Assembly: GCA_945952105.1 (NCBI GenBank) | Contig: CAMFGZ010000006.1 | Coordinates: 62,001 to 126,000, forward strand | Reading direction: 5' to 3' | From: an uncultured Rhodospirillaceae bacterium | GTDB lineage: Bacteria > Pseudomonadota > Alphaproteobacteria > Reyranellales > Reyranellaceae | Length of the DNA: 64,000 nucleotides | Shown here: positions 1-9,605 of the stretch, piece by piece | How the letters are laid out: each line of letters begins with the position of its first letter | Numbering within the stretch: the first letter of the stretch is position 1 | Notes under the pieces: generated by a model | Told to the model about the DNA's origin: nothing | What the model saw: only the letters and a program-made list of their open reading frames with translations | The model's database searches: none | Translations under genes and position numbers: made by a program

Positions 1-298
1 CCCGAGTTGCTGATGAACCGGACTTTGAATTTGCAAGCGGGAATCTCGACGGTAGATGCTGGCCGGAATCAGACACTTCCAAAGGTTGTCTTCTGCCGCC
101 CGCATCTTGCGGTCGGACTGCCTGACGTCGGCAGCCGCTGCCGGTCGCGGGTTGCCGGCCGACCCAGGCCGGCAACCCTGCAGCGCTCTTCACGACTGAA
201 CTGGTCGTACCGTTCGCGCAAGGCAACATCCCAACTGGTGCTGCGCTTTGCTTATGAATTCAGGGGGATCGCTACGCCGTATGCGATTGCCCTGCCTG
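1..298. other. Window-edge stretch with no convincing gene
   Basis: This stretch lies downstream of the YhdP-like gene. Open frames here have no recognisable domain and poor codon character. The only structure I see is the inverted repeat listed separately at 150-177. Confidence 0.4.
150..177. repeat. Perfect 11-bp inverted repeat, terminator-like hairpin
   Basis: GGTTGCCGGCC and GGCCGGCAACC flank a 6-nt loop. There is no T tract on either side, so it is not a classical intrinsic terminator. It lies about 120 bp beyond the stop codon of the YhdP-like gene and could end or stabilise that transcript. Confidence 0.4.
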
Positions 299-3200
299 TC
301 AGGGCGCCCGCTTCATCTCCTGGGCACCGGAGGGAGGTGCCGCTGGGGCAGTGCTCGCATTGGGCTGGGAGCTGAAGAGATCGCGCAGCGCGCCCGGCGT
401 CATGGCGGACATCATGTTCACGTCGGTCTTCAGGTCGTCGAACGGACCGTGGAGCTGGTAGGAAACGGCGAACAGACCGCCATCCTTCCCGCCCGTCAGC
501 AGCGGTCCCAGGAGCGGAACGTTCGACAGAAGGTTGTTCAGCGCGAACGCCGGCACGACGACGCCGTTCAGGAGGGCGGTGTCCTGTCCGATATCGATGA
601 CGCCCTGCGTCGTGAGGCCGATCGACTGGCCGCTGGTGCGCCCATTGCGGACCTGGATCTTGTCGCCCGCCTTCACCAGGTTCGCGCTCAGGCTGTCGAA
701 CTGCTGCAGGGCATTGCCCGCACTGTTCAATCCATCGATCGCCGAATTGAGCGTCCCGACGTCACGTCGCGTCAGCACGCGCTGCAGCCTGTACGGTCCC
801 ATCTTCAGGGTCGCATCGAGCGGCGGATCGGCCCAGGTATCGTTGAATTTTCCATCGATGCTGAGATAGCCGCCGACCAGCCCGTCGATCCAGCCGGCCT
901 CGCTCAGCAACTGGCCGAAATCGGCAACATAGAAGGAAAGCGACCGGCCTTGCCCGGCCGGCGCGATGCGCAGGGTCGCCCCCTTGCCCCCGCCCATGGT
1001 GAGATCGGCCGAAGCGACACGGTCGCCCACGAACTCCATGCGACCGTTGAGGTAGCCGAGGGAACCGCGCTTCACGACGATGTTCTGCAACTGAATGCTG
1101 GCCTTGGTGCTCGTACGTGAAACCGAGGCCGCGCCCTTCGGCTCGCGGGCCGCGGCGTCGTTGCGCGCATTCATCATCTCGCGGACGCGTTGCAGTTCCA
1201 GCGACGGTCCCCGGATGGCGATGTCGATGCCCCCTGGATGGCGCCGCCAGTCGACCGCGATGTCGGTCAGCCCGATCTTGATCTGCTGAAGGGCGATCTG
1301 CTGCACGCTGCTGTCAGGCCCGAAGCGCACCTGTCCCTTGGTCTGCAGGCTCCCGCTCCGGCCGTCGAAATCGGCCGTCGTGATCTTCCCGCCGGCGGCG
1401 AGCTTCAGGTTCATGGTCGCGAGCGCATCGGCGCCGGCTTCCTTGATCCAGGCGAGCGGCGTCACGGCCAGCTTGGCCGCCTTCATGTCGAAACGTCCGG
1501 AGACTTCTCCCGTGCCGTTCAAGGCCACCTGGTAGTGCAGCATCGTGCCGACCGGCCCGGCGACGAATGGCTCGATCGACGGGAAGCCCGCTTTCTCGAC
1601 GATCGACGACGGCACCGTCCCCCGAACGTCGTAGCGCCGGCGGAAAGGCGCCTTCGCTCCAAACATTTCGCGCCATGTCACGTCGACCGTGTTGCCGTCG
1701 AGCTTGCCTTGCCCGACCACGCTGAGTTCGGAATTGCCGTACTTCACACGCGCGGTCGCGTCCGTGAGGTCGACCTCGCCCAGCACGTCCTTCAACGAGA
1801 ACGAGGTCAGCTGCGCGTCGGCCGCGATGTCGATCTCCGCCACGGTCAGGGCGTCGATCAACGGAAAGCTCAGCGCAACGTCGACGGCGACGTTGCCGCC
1901 CAGCCGGCGATAATCGTAGAGCGTTTCCTTGGGCAGACCGAGTTTCGGCCGCGCCAGGAAGCGGATGACATCCTGCGCGGAGCCGGTGATCGGCAGGCGG
2001 ATCGCCGCCATCTGCGGCGACGGCTTGTCCAATCCCGTCAGGTCAATCGTGCCATCCGTGACAGTGAGATTGACCGCGTTGCCGCGCTTCACGTCGAAAT
2101 GCAGCGTTCCGCCCTCATACCGTGCCTTGCCCGACACGTCCCTGATCTCGGGCATGTGCGGCATGTAACGCACGCTCAATCCGCCATAGTCGAGGAAGGC
2201 GGCCATCCGGTCGACCTTCATGTCCGAAATGTCACCGACCGGCGCACTCAGGGCGAATTCCGCCGCCAGGTCGACTGTGCCGTTGCTCACGTTGGCAAGC
2301 GACCATTGCCGGCCTCCTTCCGCGAAGCTCAGGGGCCAATAGTCCCCCAGCTTGTCGACGGGGATCTGCCTGACTTCGGCGCGGCCGGCAAAATGGTGTT
2401 GCTCGTCCGCGCGCCGTCCGTCGCCCGTGACGACCACCTTGGCGGCCCCGAAATCGAAATCGACCCGTTCGATCTTCGACGTATGCTCGATATTGTCGAC
2501 GGTGAACTGCGCCGTCATGGCGTGCACCTGGTGGGTCGCCGGCAGGATACCCGGCAGGGTGACGCTGCCGTTGTTGCCGCTGATGTCGACGGCGACGCTC
2601 CTGATCTCCCCGTGGCCGGTCCCGTCGATCTGCAGCCGCCCCGAAAAGGCGATATCGACGCCCCGCAGAATGGACAGGTCGGGCGAAAGATCGGCAAAGA
2701 TCCAGGGCTTGAATCCCGCGATCCTTGCCTCCAGCGAGATGCGGCTGCGATCACGCGTGTAGGTGCCGGCAAGCGAGAGGTCGACCGGGTCGCCGTGCCC
2801 CTCGAAGCGGGCATCGGCGGTTATGAAGACACCGGCGGCGTCGCGACGTAGTTGCGCGTTGGCGCTGGGCGCCGTCCAGGAGAGACCGGTCTTGAGGTCG
2901 CGAAGGACGACATTCGCCCGTTCGATGAGGACCGAATCGAGCTGGCCGATCAGCGACTTGTAGTTCGGTTCGGCGAGCAACTGGTCGACGAGGATCGACA
3001 CCGCCGCGCCCTGCGCCCCGCCTTCGTCGGAGGTGAAGATGCGCTGGAACATCCCGCCGTCGCGCGCGATGTTCGCCTCGATCACCGGCCGCGAGATGAC
3101 GATCGACGTCGGCAGCAATATTCCCTGCACGAAAGAACGGGGTTCGAAGGTCAGGGCCGCCTCGGGCACGGTCGCGACCACCTGATTCTGGTCGTTGGTG

Positions 3201-3448
3201 AACCGCAAGCCGCTGAACGCCAGCCGGATGGGCCGGCTGAGACCGCTCCACTCGAAGGAGATATGGTCGAAGTCGGGGTGGATTTCGTTGCCCGGCACGT
3301 CGATCAAACGGGCGATGCGCGGCTTCAGGAAGTCGAGGCTGACCGGTCCGGCCATGAGCCGGAGCGACGCCACGACAAGGAGCGCGGCCAGCGCAAGCAC
3401 GACACCGGCCGTCACACGCACCACTAACCGGTAGGTCCGCTTGACCAA
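299..3448 (-). CDS. YhdP-like AsmA-family envelope protein (DUF3971/AsmA_2)
   Basis: This is a large (about 1049 aa) protein with one N-terminal membrane helix at roughly residues 8-28, followed by a very long beta-rich periplasmic part typical of DUF3971/AsmA_2 proteins. YhdP and its relatives form bridge-like structures implicated in moving phospholipid between the inner and outer membrane; that role is family knowledge. I chose the TTG start at 3448 because GGAAAGAG lies just upstream of it and the hydrophobic helix follows directly. An upstream in-frame start at 3625 would overlap the glnE coding region. The gene is divergent from glnE with about 86 bp between starts. Placement beside glnE-bcp fits what I recall from other alphaproteobacteria. 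Confidence 0.82.
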   Translation of the reverse strand: MVKRTYRLVVRVTAGVVLALAALLVVASLRLMAGPVSLDFLKPRIARLIDVPGNEIHPDFDHISFEWSGLSRPIRLAFSGLRFTNDQNQVVATVPEAALTFEPRSFVQGILLPTSIVISRPVIEANIARDGGMFQRIFTSDEGGAQGAAVSILVDQLLAEPNYKSLIGQLDSVLIERANVVLRDLKTGLSWTAPSANAQLRRDAAGVFITADARFEGHGDPVDLSLAGTYTRDRSRISLEARIAGFKPWIFADLSPDLSILRGVDIAFSGRLQIDGTGHGEIRSVAVDISGNNGSVTLPGILPATHQVHAMTAQFTVDNIEHTSKIERVDFDFGAAKVVVTGDGRRADEQHHFAGRAEVRQIPVDKLGDYWPLSFAEGGRQWSLANVSNGTVDLAAEFALSAPVGDISDMKVDRMAAFLDYGGLSVRYMPHMPEIRDVSGKARYEGGTLHFDVKRGNAVNLTVTDGTIDLTGLDKPSPQMAAIRLPITGSAQDVIRFLARPKLGLPKETLYDYRRLGGNVAVDVALSFPLIDALTVAEIDIAADAQLTSFSLKDVLGEVDLTDATARVKYGNSELSVVGQGKLDGNTVDVTWREMFGAKAPFRRRYDVRGTVPSSIVEKAGFPSIEPFVAGPVGTMLHYQVALNGTGEVSGRFDMKAAKLAVTPLAWIKEAGADALATMNLKLAAGGKITTADFDGRSGSLQTKGQVRFGPDSSVQQIALQQIKIGLTDIAVDWRRHPGGIDIAIRGPSLELQRVREMMNARNDAAAREPKGAASVSRTSTKASIQLQNIVVKRGSLGYLNGRMEFVGDRVASADLTMGGGKGATLRIAPAGQGRSLSFYVADFGQLLSEAGWIDGLVGGYLSIDGKFNDTWADPPLDATLKMGPYRLQRVLTRRDVGTLNSAIDGLNSAGNALQQFDSLSANLVKAGDKIQVRNGRTSGQSIGLTTQGVIDIGQDTALLNGVVVPAFALNNLLSNVPLLGPLLTGGKDGGLFAVSYQLHGPFDDLKTDVNMMSAMTPGALRDLFSSQPNASTAPAAPPSGAQEMKRAP

Positions 3449-3534
3449 ACTCGACTCTTTCCGTTCCTTGACGATGACGGCACGCTTGGGCAAGCGTTCC
3501 GACGATGATGAGTATTTACCCGTCGACACATTGA

Positions 3535-6477
3535 ATGTCTTGGTTTTCGACCGACCGCCTTCCTCGTCCGCACGATCGTGAGCGGCAAGCCGTGGCCTGG
3601 GCGCGCTGGGATGAGCGCGCCGCACGGCCCGACGCCCCGTCGGGCATCGCCCTGCTCGACGCTCTGTTCGGCAACAGCCCTTACCTTACGGAGACGGCCT
3701 TACAGAACCCGGCTTTTATGACCGATCTATGGCGTCGCGGGCCCGACGCCGTCATGTCGGACCTCATGGCCGAGGTTGCCTTGGTCCAGGCCGCCTCGAC
3801 CACTGGCGCCACGCCCGACGACATCGCTGTCAGGCTGCGGCGCCTCAAGCGCCGCGTGGCACTCGGCATCGCCGTCGCCGACATTGCCGGCACCTGGCCG
3901 CTCGACCGCATCACGGGGGAGCTCAGCGAATTCGCTTCCCGCTGCCTGCGCGCCCTCACCGATTCGATACTGCTCCAGCTCGAACGCGACAGGCAGCTTG
4001 CGCTGGGCGGCGATCCGCAGGCGGCGGCCTTCACCGTGCTGGGCATGGGCAAGCTGGGTGCCGGCGAGCTCAACTACTCGAGCGATATCGACCTCATCCT
4101 GCTCTACGACCGCGACGCGCCGGCCCTGGCCGGAAACGAGCAGCTATCGCGCCACTTCGTGCGTGCCGCCCGGCTGCTGGTGCAGCTCATGTCCGAGACC
4201 TCCGCCGACGGCTACATCTTCCGCACCGACCTCCGGCTCCGCCCCGACCCGGGCTCGACGCCGCTCGCGATGTCGGTCCAGGCCGCGGAACTCTACTACG
4301 AGAGCGTCGGGCAGAATTGGGAGCGTGCTGCCATGATCAAGGCGCACCCCGTCGCCGGCAACGAAGCCGTCGGGGCCGCCTTCGTCGCCGGCATGACGCC
4401 CTACATCTGGCGCAAGCACCTCGACTTCGCGGCGATCCACGACATCCATTCGATCAAGCGTCAGATCGACGCCCATCGCGGCGGCGGCACGATCAAGGTC
4501 CTCGGCCACAACGTGAAGCTCGGTCGCGGCGGCATCCGCGAGATCGAGTTCTTCGCCCAGACGCAGCAGCTCATCTTCGGCGGCCGCAATCCCTCGCTAC
4601 GGGGCCGCGTCACCTGCAAGACACTGAAGGCGCTCGCCGCCGCGGGTCACATTACTGTGAAAGCCGCGGACGAGTTGATCGAAGCCTATGGCTTCCTGCG
4701 CCGGGTCGAACATCGCCTTCAGATGATCGACGACCGGCAGACCCACTCCATTCCCGCCGACGAGGCGGGCGTGGCCGCCCTCGCGACCTTCCTCGGCTAC
4801 GATACCCCGGCGGCCTTCCGGGAGGCGCTGCTCGAGACGCTGCGCCTCGTGGAAAGCCACTATGCCAATCTCTTCGAGGAGGCACCGAGCCTCGCGGGCC
4901 CCGGAGGCAATCTGGTCTTCACCGGCACCGACGACGATCCGGGCACGCTCGAGACGCTGAAGTCGCTGGGCTTCCGGGATCCGTCCGCCGCGGCAGGCAT
5001 CGTGCGGCGCTGGCACCACGGTCGCTTCCGCTCGACGGCGACGGCACGCGCTCGCGAGTTGCTGACGGAATTGATGCCCGGATTGCTGAAGGAGCTGGGA
5101 AGCACCGCCGCTCCCGATCAGGCATTGCTGAACTTCGACCTCTTCCTCAGCAACCTGCCGGCCGGGGTTCAGCTCTTTTCCCTCTTCAAGGCCAACCCTG
5201 CCCTGCTCGAGCTGCTGGCCACCATCATGGGCAGCGCGCCCGGGCTGGCGGCCCACCTTGCACGGCGGACGCTGCTCCTGGATTCGGTGCTCTCGCCGGA
5301 TTTCTACCGGCGCCTGCCGCCGGCCGGTGAAATGACGGGCGAACTTGCCGCCATTCTGGCCCGCGTCGAGCACGAGCAGGACATTCTCGACCTGGCCCGT
5401 CGCTGGGCAAACGACCGGCGCTTCCAGGTGGGTGTGCAACAGCTCAAGCGGATCGTGACCCCGGCCGAGGCGGGCCTCGCCTATTCGGACATCGCAGCGG
5501 CGACGATCTCCGCGCTCTGCGAACGCGTCGAGCAGCGCTTTGCCGAGACCCATGGCGGCTTTCACGGCCAGCGCCTGGCGGTACTCGGCCTGGGCAAGCT
5601 CGGCAGCCGCGAGATGTCGGCCACGTCCGACCTCGACCTGATCTTCGTCTATGACATTCCCGATGGCATGGAAGCTTCCGACGGTCCCAAGCCGCTCTCG
5701 CCCATCCAGTATTACACGCGGCTCAGCCAGAAGATGGTGACGGCGCTGACCGCCCACACCAACGAGGGCGCGCTCTACGAAGTCGACATGCGCCTGCGGC
5801 CGTCGGGCCGCTCCGGGCCGCTCGCCAATTCGCTGGAAGGCTTCGAAACCTATCACGCCCAGTCGTCGTGGACATGGGAGCACATGGCGCTGACCCGCAT
5901 GCGCGTGATCCACGGGCCGCAGGCACTGGTCGAGCGCCTGACCGAGACCGTGAGAGCCACGCTCTGCCGCACGCGCGATCCCGAGACGCTGGTCAAGGAC
6001 GTCGCCGACATGCGCGACCGCATCGCCCAGCATGCACCGCCCAAGAGCCTGTGGGACTTCAAACACCTCCCCGGCGGACTGTTCGACATCGATTTCGTCG
6101 CCCAGTATCTCGCGCTTCGTCACGCCTGCGCGCACCCCGACATCCTCGATCCGCATCCGGCGGAGATGCTGCGCCGCATGGCGTCGGTCGGGCTGATAGA
6201 CCCGGCCGACGCCGATAGTCTTCGCGCCACCCGCACGCTCCTGTCTGACGTCCAGAGCCTGCTGCGCCTCACCCTGAACGGCGACGAGGCCGCCTTCGAC
6301 GAGAGCAAGGCGCCGGAAGGCCAGCAGCGCCTGATCGCCGCCACCGAGGGCGCACCCGACCTCACCGCCCTGCGCGCGCGCATCGAGGCCGAATCGAAGG
6401 CCGTACGTGCTATCTACGAACGGATCGTCGAGGCTCCGGCCCTGGCGGCAGGCTGGCAAGCAAGGAACAGGAAATGA
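3535..6477 (+). CDS. glnE: Bifunctional glutamine synthetase adenylyltransferase/deadenylase
   Basis: GlnE attaches AMP to, and removes it from, a tyrosine of glutamine synthetase in response to PII, so it sets nitrogen assimilation in the cytoplasm. The 980-aa length matches the family (E. coli 946). Both nucleotidyltransferase halves are visible: GMGKLGAGELNYSSDIDL near residue 169 (deadenylylase side) and GLGKLGSREMSATSDLDL near residue 684 (adenylylase side), each with the G-K-L-G and D-x-D metal-binding signature. The ATG at 3535 gives the normal N-terminus. The stop overlaps the start of bcp by four bases (ATGA), so the two genes are probably translationally coupled. Confidence 0.97.
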   Translation: MSWFSTDRLPRPHDRERQAVAWARWDERAARPDAPSGIALLDALFGNSPYLTETALQNPAFMTDLWRRGPDAVMSDLMAEVALVQAASTTGATPDDIAVRLRRLKRRVALGIAVADIAGTWPLDRITGELSEFASRCLRALTDSILLQLERDRQLALGGDPQAAAFTVLGMGKLGAGELNYSSDIDLILLYDRDAPALAGNEQLSRHFVRAARLLVQLMSETSADGYIFRTDLRLRPDPGSTPLAMSVQAAELYYESVGQNWERAAMIKAHPVAGNEAVGAAFVAGMTPYIWRKHLDFAAIHDIHSIKRQIDAHRGGGTIKVLGHNVKLGRGGIREIEFFAQTQQLIFGGRNPSLRGRVTCKTLKALAAAGHITVKAADELIEAYGFLRRVEHRLQMIDDRQTHSIPADEAGVAALATFLGYDTPAAFREALLETLRLVESHYANLFEEAPSLAGPGGNLVFTGTDDDPGTLETLKSLGFRDPSAAAGIVRRWHHGRFRSTATARARELLTELMPGLLKELGSTAAPDQALLNFDLFLSNLPAGVQLFSLFKANPALLELLATIMGSAPGLAAHLARRTLLLDSVLSPDFYRRLPPAGEMTGELAAILARVEHEQDILDLARRWANDRRFQVGVQQLKRIVTPAEAGLAYSDIAAATISALCERVEQRFAETHGGFHGQRLAVLGLGKLGSREMSATSDLDLIFVYDIPDGMEASDGPKPLSPIQYYTRLSQKMVTALTAHTNEGALYEVDMRLRPSGRSGPLANSLEGFETYHAQSSWTWEHMALTRMRVIHGPQALVERLTETVRATLCRTRDPETLVKDVADMRDRIAQHAPPKSLWDFKHLPGGLFDIDFVAQYLALRHACAHPDILDPHPAEMLRRMASVGLIDPADADSLRATRTLLSDVQSLLRLTLNGDEAAFDESKAPEGQQRLIAATEGAPDLTALRARIEAESKAVRAIYERIVEAPALAAGWQARNRK

Positions 6478-6938
6478 GCGTCGCAGAAGGCAAGAAGGCC
6501 CCGGATTTCACTGCAGCCACCGACGGCGGCGGCAAGCTCAAGCTCTCCGACCTGCGCGGCAGGCCGGTGGTTCTCTACTTCTATCCGAAGGACGATACGC
6601 CGGGCTGCACGACCGAAGCCTGTGGCTTCCGCGATGGTGCCGCCGCGTTCAAGAAGCTGAAGGCACAGGTAGTCGGCGTCTCCAAGGACAGCGTGGCCCG
6701 TCACGACAAGTTCAAGGCCAAGTACGAGCTCGACTTCCCGCTGGTCTCGGACGAGGACGGCAAAGTCTGCGAGAAGTACGAGACCTGGATCGAGAAGAGC
6801 CTCTACGGCCGCAAGTACATGGGCATCGACCGCGCCACCTTCCTGATCGACAAGGACGGCGTCGTCCGGAAGATCTGGCGGAAGGTCAAGGTCGCGGGCC
6901 ATGTCGACGAGGTCCAGGAAGCGCTCAAGGCACTTTAG
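6474..6938 (+). CDS. bcp: Thioredoxin-dependent peroxiredoxin, BCP/PrxQ type
   Basis: This 154-aa cytosolic peroxidase reduces H2O2 and organic hydroperoxides. The active-site segment PKDDTPGCTTEACGF carries the peroxidatic Cys45 and a Cys50 five residues later, the resolving arrangement of atypical 2-Cys PrxQ enzymes. It starts inside the glnE stop codon (ATGA overlap). Its last 14 bases overlap the 3' end of the convergent LysR gene, so there is no room for a terminator between them. The glnE-bcp pairing recurs in alphaproteobacteria. Confidence 0.96.
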   Translation: MSVAEGKKAPDFTAATDGGGKLKLSDLRGRPVVLYFYPKDDTPGCTTEACGFRDGAAAFKKLKAQVVGVSKDSVARHDKFKAKYELDFPLVSDEDGKVCEKYETWIEKSLYGRKYMGIDRATFLIDKDGVVRKIWRKVKVAGHVDEVQEALKAL

Positions 6939-7818
6939 CCAGCCCCTTCAGAGCCCGAATGGTCTCGCGCAGACCGAGGTGCTGGACCTTGTCGCGCCGG
7001 ATCACGATGGCGAGCTTGCGATAGAGGCGCGGCGAGAGCGGCCGCACCACGAGGTTGGTGCGATCGCCCGCCTCGCGCACCGCGACTGCGGGCAGGATGG
7101 CGCAGCCCAGCCCTGCTTCCACCAGCCGCTTGATCGCCTCGACGCTGCCAAGCGCCATCTTGGCCTTGAGCTCGACGCCGCCGTTGAAGAACCACTGATC
7201 GGTCACGACCCTGGTCTGGCCGCCCGGTTCGAACATGATGACCGGCCGGCTGGCCATGACCGCAGGGGTCACCCGTCGCGGTAGAGCCACACCGTCGCGC
7301 GCCGTCACCGCCACGAACTCGTCGTCGAGCAGCGGCGACACTTCCAGACCGCGACCACCTGCCGGCAGTGTCACCAAGCCGATATCGAGCCCATTGTCCT
7401 GCACCGCCTTCACGACATCCGACGTGTTGCCGGTCGCGATGGTGATTTCCAGCTCGGGCAGCTTGCGGCGCAGGCCGCGCAGCATCGGCGGCAGGCGGAA
7501 GATGGCGGCGGTGGCGCCGGTGCCGAGCCGCACGCGCCCCACCTCGCCGCTCGTGAAGCGCGCCAGGCCTTCGAGCAGCGACGCCACGGCGGCGTCGATA
7601 CGCGCCGCGTGATCGAGCAATTCGCTGCCGGCCGCCGTCGGCGTCGCCCGCCGCCCCAAGCGCTCCAGCAGCCGAACACCGAGCCGCTTCTCGAGCTGGC
7701 CGATCTGCTGGCTGATCGCCGGCTGGGTCAGGTTGAGATGGGACGCCGCGGCGGAAAACGAACCCAGCCGCGCGACCTCGGTGAAGGCGTTGACGTGATC
7801 GAGGTTGAGACCGCGCAT
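6925..7818 (-). CDS. LysR-family transcriptional regulator
   Basis: The protein has 297 aa with a LysR winged helix at about residues 5-62, including the segment SFSAAASHLNLTQPAISQQI, and a periplasmic-binding-like effector domain from about residue 88. The ATG at 7818 begins the standard LysR N-terminus; upstream in-frame codons are non-homologous leader. It is divergent from the DUF1127-GNAT gene, with a palindrome in the 74-bp gap that is a good candidate for its binding site. Its effector is unknown. It resembles CynR/CbbR-like members in general layout only. Confidence 0.93.
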   Translation of the reverse strand: MRGLNLDHVNAFTEVARLGSFSAAASHLNLTQPAISQQIGQLEKRLGVRLLERLGRRATPTAAGSELLDHAARIDAAVASLLEGLARFTSGEVGRVRLGTGATAAIFRLPPMLRGLRRKLPELEITIATGNTSDVVKAVQDNGLDIGLVTLPAGGRGLEVSPLLDDEFVAVTARDGVALPRRVTPAVMASRPVIMFEPGGQTRVVTDQWFFNGGVELKAKMALGSVEAIKRLVEAGLGCAILPAVAVREAGDRTNLVVRPLSPRLYRKLAIVIRRDKVQHLGLRETIRALKGLAKVP

Positions 7819-7829
7819 GGCAAATTTTC

Positions 7830-7867
7830 TCTTATGGATTTCATAAGATAACAAGATTTCTCTTATG
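7830..7867. promoter_or_regulatory. Candidate LysR operator: 7-5-7 palindrome plus repeat half-site
   Basis: TCTTATG (7830-7836) and CATAAGA (7842-7848) form a perfect inverted repeat around GATTT, which fits the T-N11-A rule for LysR sites. A third copy of TCTTATG begins at 7861, 31 bp (about three helical turns) from the first. The region is AT-rich against a GC-rich background and lies between divergent starts, so it could serve both autoregulation and activation. Confidence 0.65.
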
Positions 7868-7892
7868 CCTCCACCGGCTGCAGATTGCGCCC

Positions 7893-8588
7893 ATGGCAAA
7901 TCGCAGCAGGTTTGGAGACATCGCCATGGAGATCGGCCGCTATTTCGGCGGTTCGCCCTGGTCGCGGATGCGCCAGCGGGAGGCGCTACGCAATCTCGAC
8001 GATCACCTCCTGTCGGACATCGGCCTGTCACGAGAACAGGTGCTTTCAGAGGGAACGATGATGAGGACGGCCATCGACATTCGCGACGCCCGAGAAGGCG
8101 ACATGCGCTTCGTGCAGGAAATCTATGCCCACCATGTGCTGCACGGGCTGGCGAGCTTCGAGGAGGCCGCGCCCACCGTCGCGGAGATGATCGGCCGCCG
8201 GGAAGCCGTGCTGAAGCTCGGCCTTCCCTACCTCGTGGCCGAGATGGACGGCCGGATCGTGGGGTACAGCTATGCCTCGCTGTACCGGCCGCGGCCGGCC
8301 TATCGCCACACGATCGAGGATTCGGTCTATGTCCGGGATGGGCTCGAAGGGCACGGCATCGGCCGGGAGCTGCTGTCGACCCTGATAAAGCGCTGCGAGA
8401 ACGGACCCTGGCGGCAAATGCTGGCCGTCATCGGCGACAGCGCCAATGCGGGTTCGATTGGCCTGCACGGCAGCCACGGCTTCCGCCAGATCGGCAAACT
8501 CGACGCCGTCGGCTTCAAGTTCGGCCGCTGGGTGGATTCGATCCTGATGCAGCGGCCGCTTGGGAAGGGCGATCTCGCCCTTCCCTGA
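7893..8588 (+). CDS. GNAT acetyltransferase with N-terminal DUF1127-like segment
   Basis: Residues about 22-52 (PWSRMRQREALRNLDDHLL, then SDIGLSREQV) match the short DUF1127 motif, normally a free-standing small protein. From about residue 60 a COG1247-type N-acetyltransferase follows (phosphinothricin/methionine-sulfoximine acetyltransferase relatives), with the acetyl-CoA loop GLEGHGIGREL near 150. No stop separates the parts. An internal ATG at 8058 preceded by GAGGG could give the acetyltransferase alone, so two products are possible. The gene is divergent from the LysR gene. The acceptor substrate is unknown; amino-acid analogue detoxification is the usual role of relatives. Confidence 0.85.
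   Translation: MANRSRFGDIAMEIGRYFGGSPWSRMRQREALRNLDDHLLSDIGLSREQVLSEGTMMRTAIDIRDAREGDMRFVQEIYAHHVLHGLASFEEAAPTVAEMIGRREAVLKLGLPYLVAEMDGRIVGYSYASLYRPRPAYRHTIEDSVYVRDGLEGHGIGRELLSTLIKRCENGPWRQMLAVIGDSANAGSIGLHGSHGFRQIGKLDAVGFKFGRWVDSILMQRPLGKGDLALP
8562..8585. terminator. Strong GC hairpin between convergent genes
   Basis: GGGAAGGGCGA and TCGCCCTTCCC form an 11-bp inverted repeat with almost no loop, overlapping the last codons of the GNAT gene and sitting just past the stop of the convergent amidohydrolase. No T tract follows. It probably acts as a bidirectional terminator or a 3'-end stabiliser. Confidence 0.45.
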
Positions 8589-8600
8589 ATTCAGCCGGGA

Positions 8601-9443
8601 TTACTTTTTCGCCGGCGACCAGCCGTAGATCTTTTGCAGCGAACCGCCCATCAGGGTCGCGCGGTCGCTGTCAGACAGGCGATCGGTGACGCGGAAGGCA
8701 TCGACGCCCTCCTTGTAGGTGAGCAACGCCACGGCGCGGGTCCAGTCGGTGCCCCACATGCAGCGATCCAGGCTGAAGGCGTCGAAGATGCGTCCCAGCG
8801 GATCCCAGATGTCTTTGTAGGGAAACTTCTCGTGGCTGAGCGTGCAGGCGCCGGTGATCTTCACGACGACGTTCTTGTGCTCCGCCAAGGCGAGCAACTG
8901 CGGCAGCTCGTGCCACGGCTCCTTCGGCGCCGGCGGCGCCATTGGCTGTTCGAGGCCGAGATGGTCGATCACGAGAGTCGTGTTCGGATTGCGCTTGGCG
9001 AGTTCGGCGACCTGCGGCAGGCGCCCGCGCGCCATCAGGTTGACCGGCAGGTCATGCTTGGCCGCCGCCGCCAACACGCGGTTGATGCCGGGATCGGCCG
9101 CGTCGGTCGAGATCTCCGGCGTAAACATGATGCGGATCGCCACCGCGCCGTCCATCGCCGCCCAGTCCGCGATCGTGCCCTCGACCTTGGGATCGTTGGC
9201 ATTGACCGGCTTGATGACGCCGAACCGGCCAGGATGCGCCTTCTGGACGGCAACGGCATAGCTCTCGTCCCAGCGATACATTGTGTAAACGGAAACCAAC
9301 AGCGCACCGTCGACGCCGACGGAGTCCATCGCCTTGATCATGTCCTCGGCGGTGACCTCAGGCGGTCCTGCCAGCACTGCAGTCCACGGGCGGCCCGGAT
9401 GATTGCGCTCGTAGCAGTGAACCTGGGCGTCGATCGTCGGCAT
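8601..9443 (-). CDS. Amidohydrolase-family TIM-barrel hydrolase (PDC-lactonase-like)
   Basis: This 280-aa protein belongs to the COG3618/amidohydrolase_2 group, which includes 2-pyrone-4,6-dicarboxylate lactonase and related lactonases or decarboxylases of aromatic and sugar catabolism. Visible family residues are D5 and H9 in IDAQVHCYE, His161 in LVIDHLGL and Asp233 in MWGTDW. The first-strand motif is D-x-x-x-H rather than the classical H-x-H, as in several metal-light members. The ATG at 9443 has AAGGGAGA ahead of it. The substrate cannot be read from the sequence, and the next gene is divergent. Confidence 0.85.
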   Translation of the reverse strand: MPTIDAQVHCYERNHPGRPWTAVLAGPPEVTAEDMIKAMDSVGVDGALLVSVYTMYRWDESYAVAVQKAHPGRFGVIKPVNANDPKVEGTIADWAAMDGAVAIRIMFTPEISTDAADPGINRVLAAAAKHDLPVNLMARGRLPQVAELAKRNPNTTLVIDHLGLEQPMAPPAPKEPWHELPQLLALAEHKNVVVKITGACTLSHEKFPYKDIWDPLGRIFDAFSLDRCMWGTDWTRAVALLTYKEGVDAFRVTDRLSDSDRATLMGGSLQKIYGWSPAKK

Positions 9444-9605
9444 GCGTTTCTCCCTTACAATTGGCGGACGGTACCGCCGCCGCTGCATTTGTCATGGGAA
9501 TTCGAGGACGCCGCCCACCATGCGATACGATTCCCACATGGCGGCCCTGACCGGCTCTCCGTAGATTCCCGTCTGTCAGTCCCTCTTCTCCCGGAGGATG
9601 TTGCA

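Noticed and set aside
4597..6459. 620-codon minus-strand frame inside glnE
   Set aside because: Lies wholly within a well-supported gene and has shadow composition.
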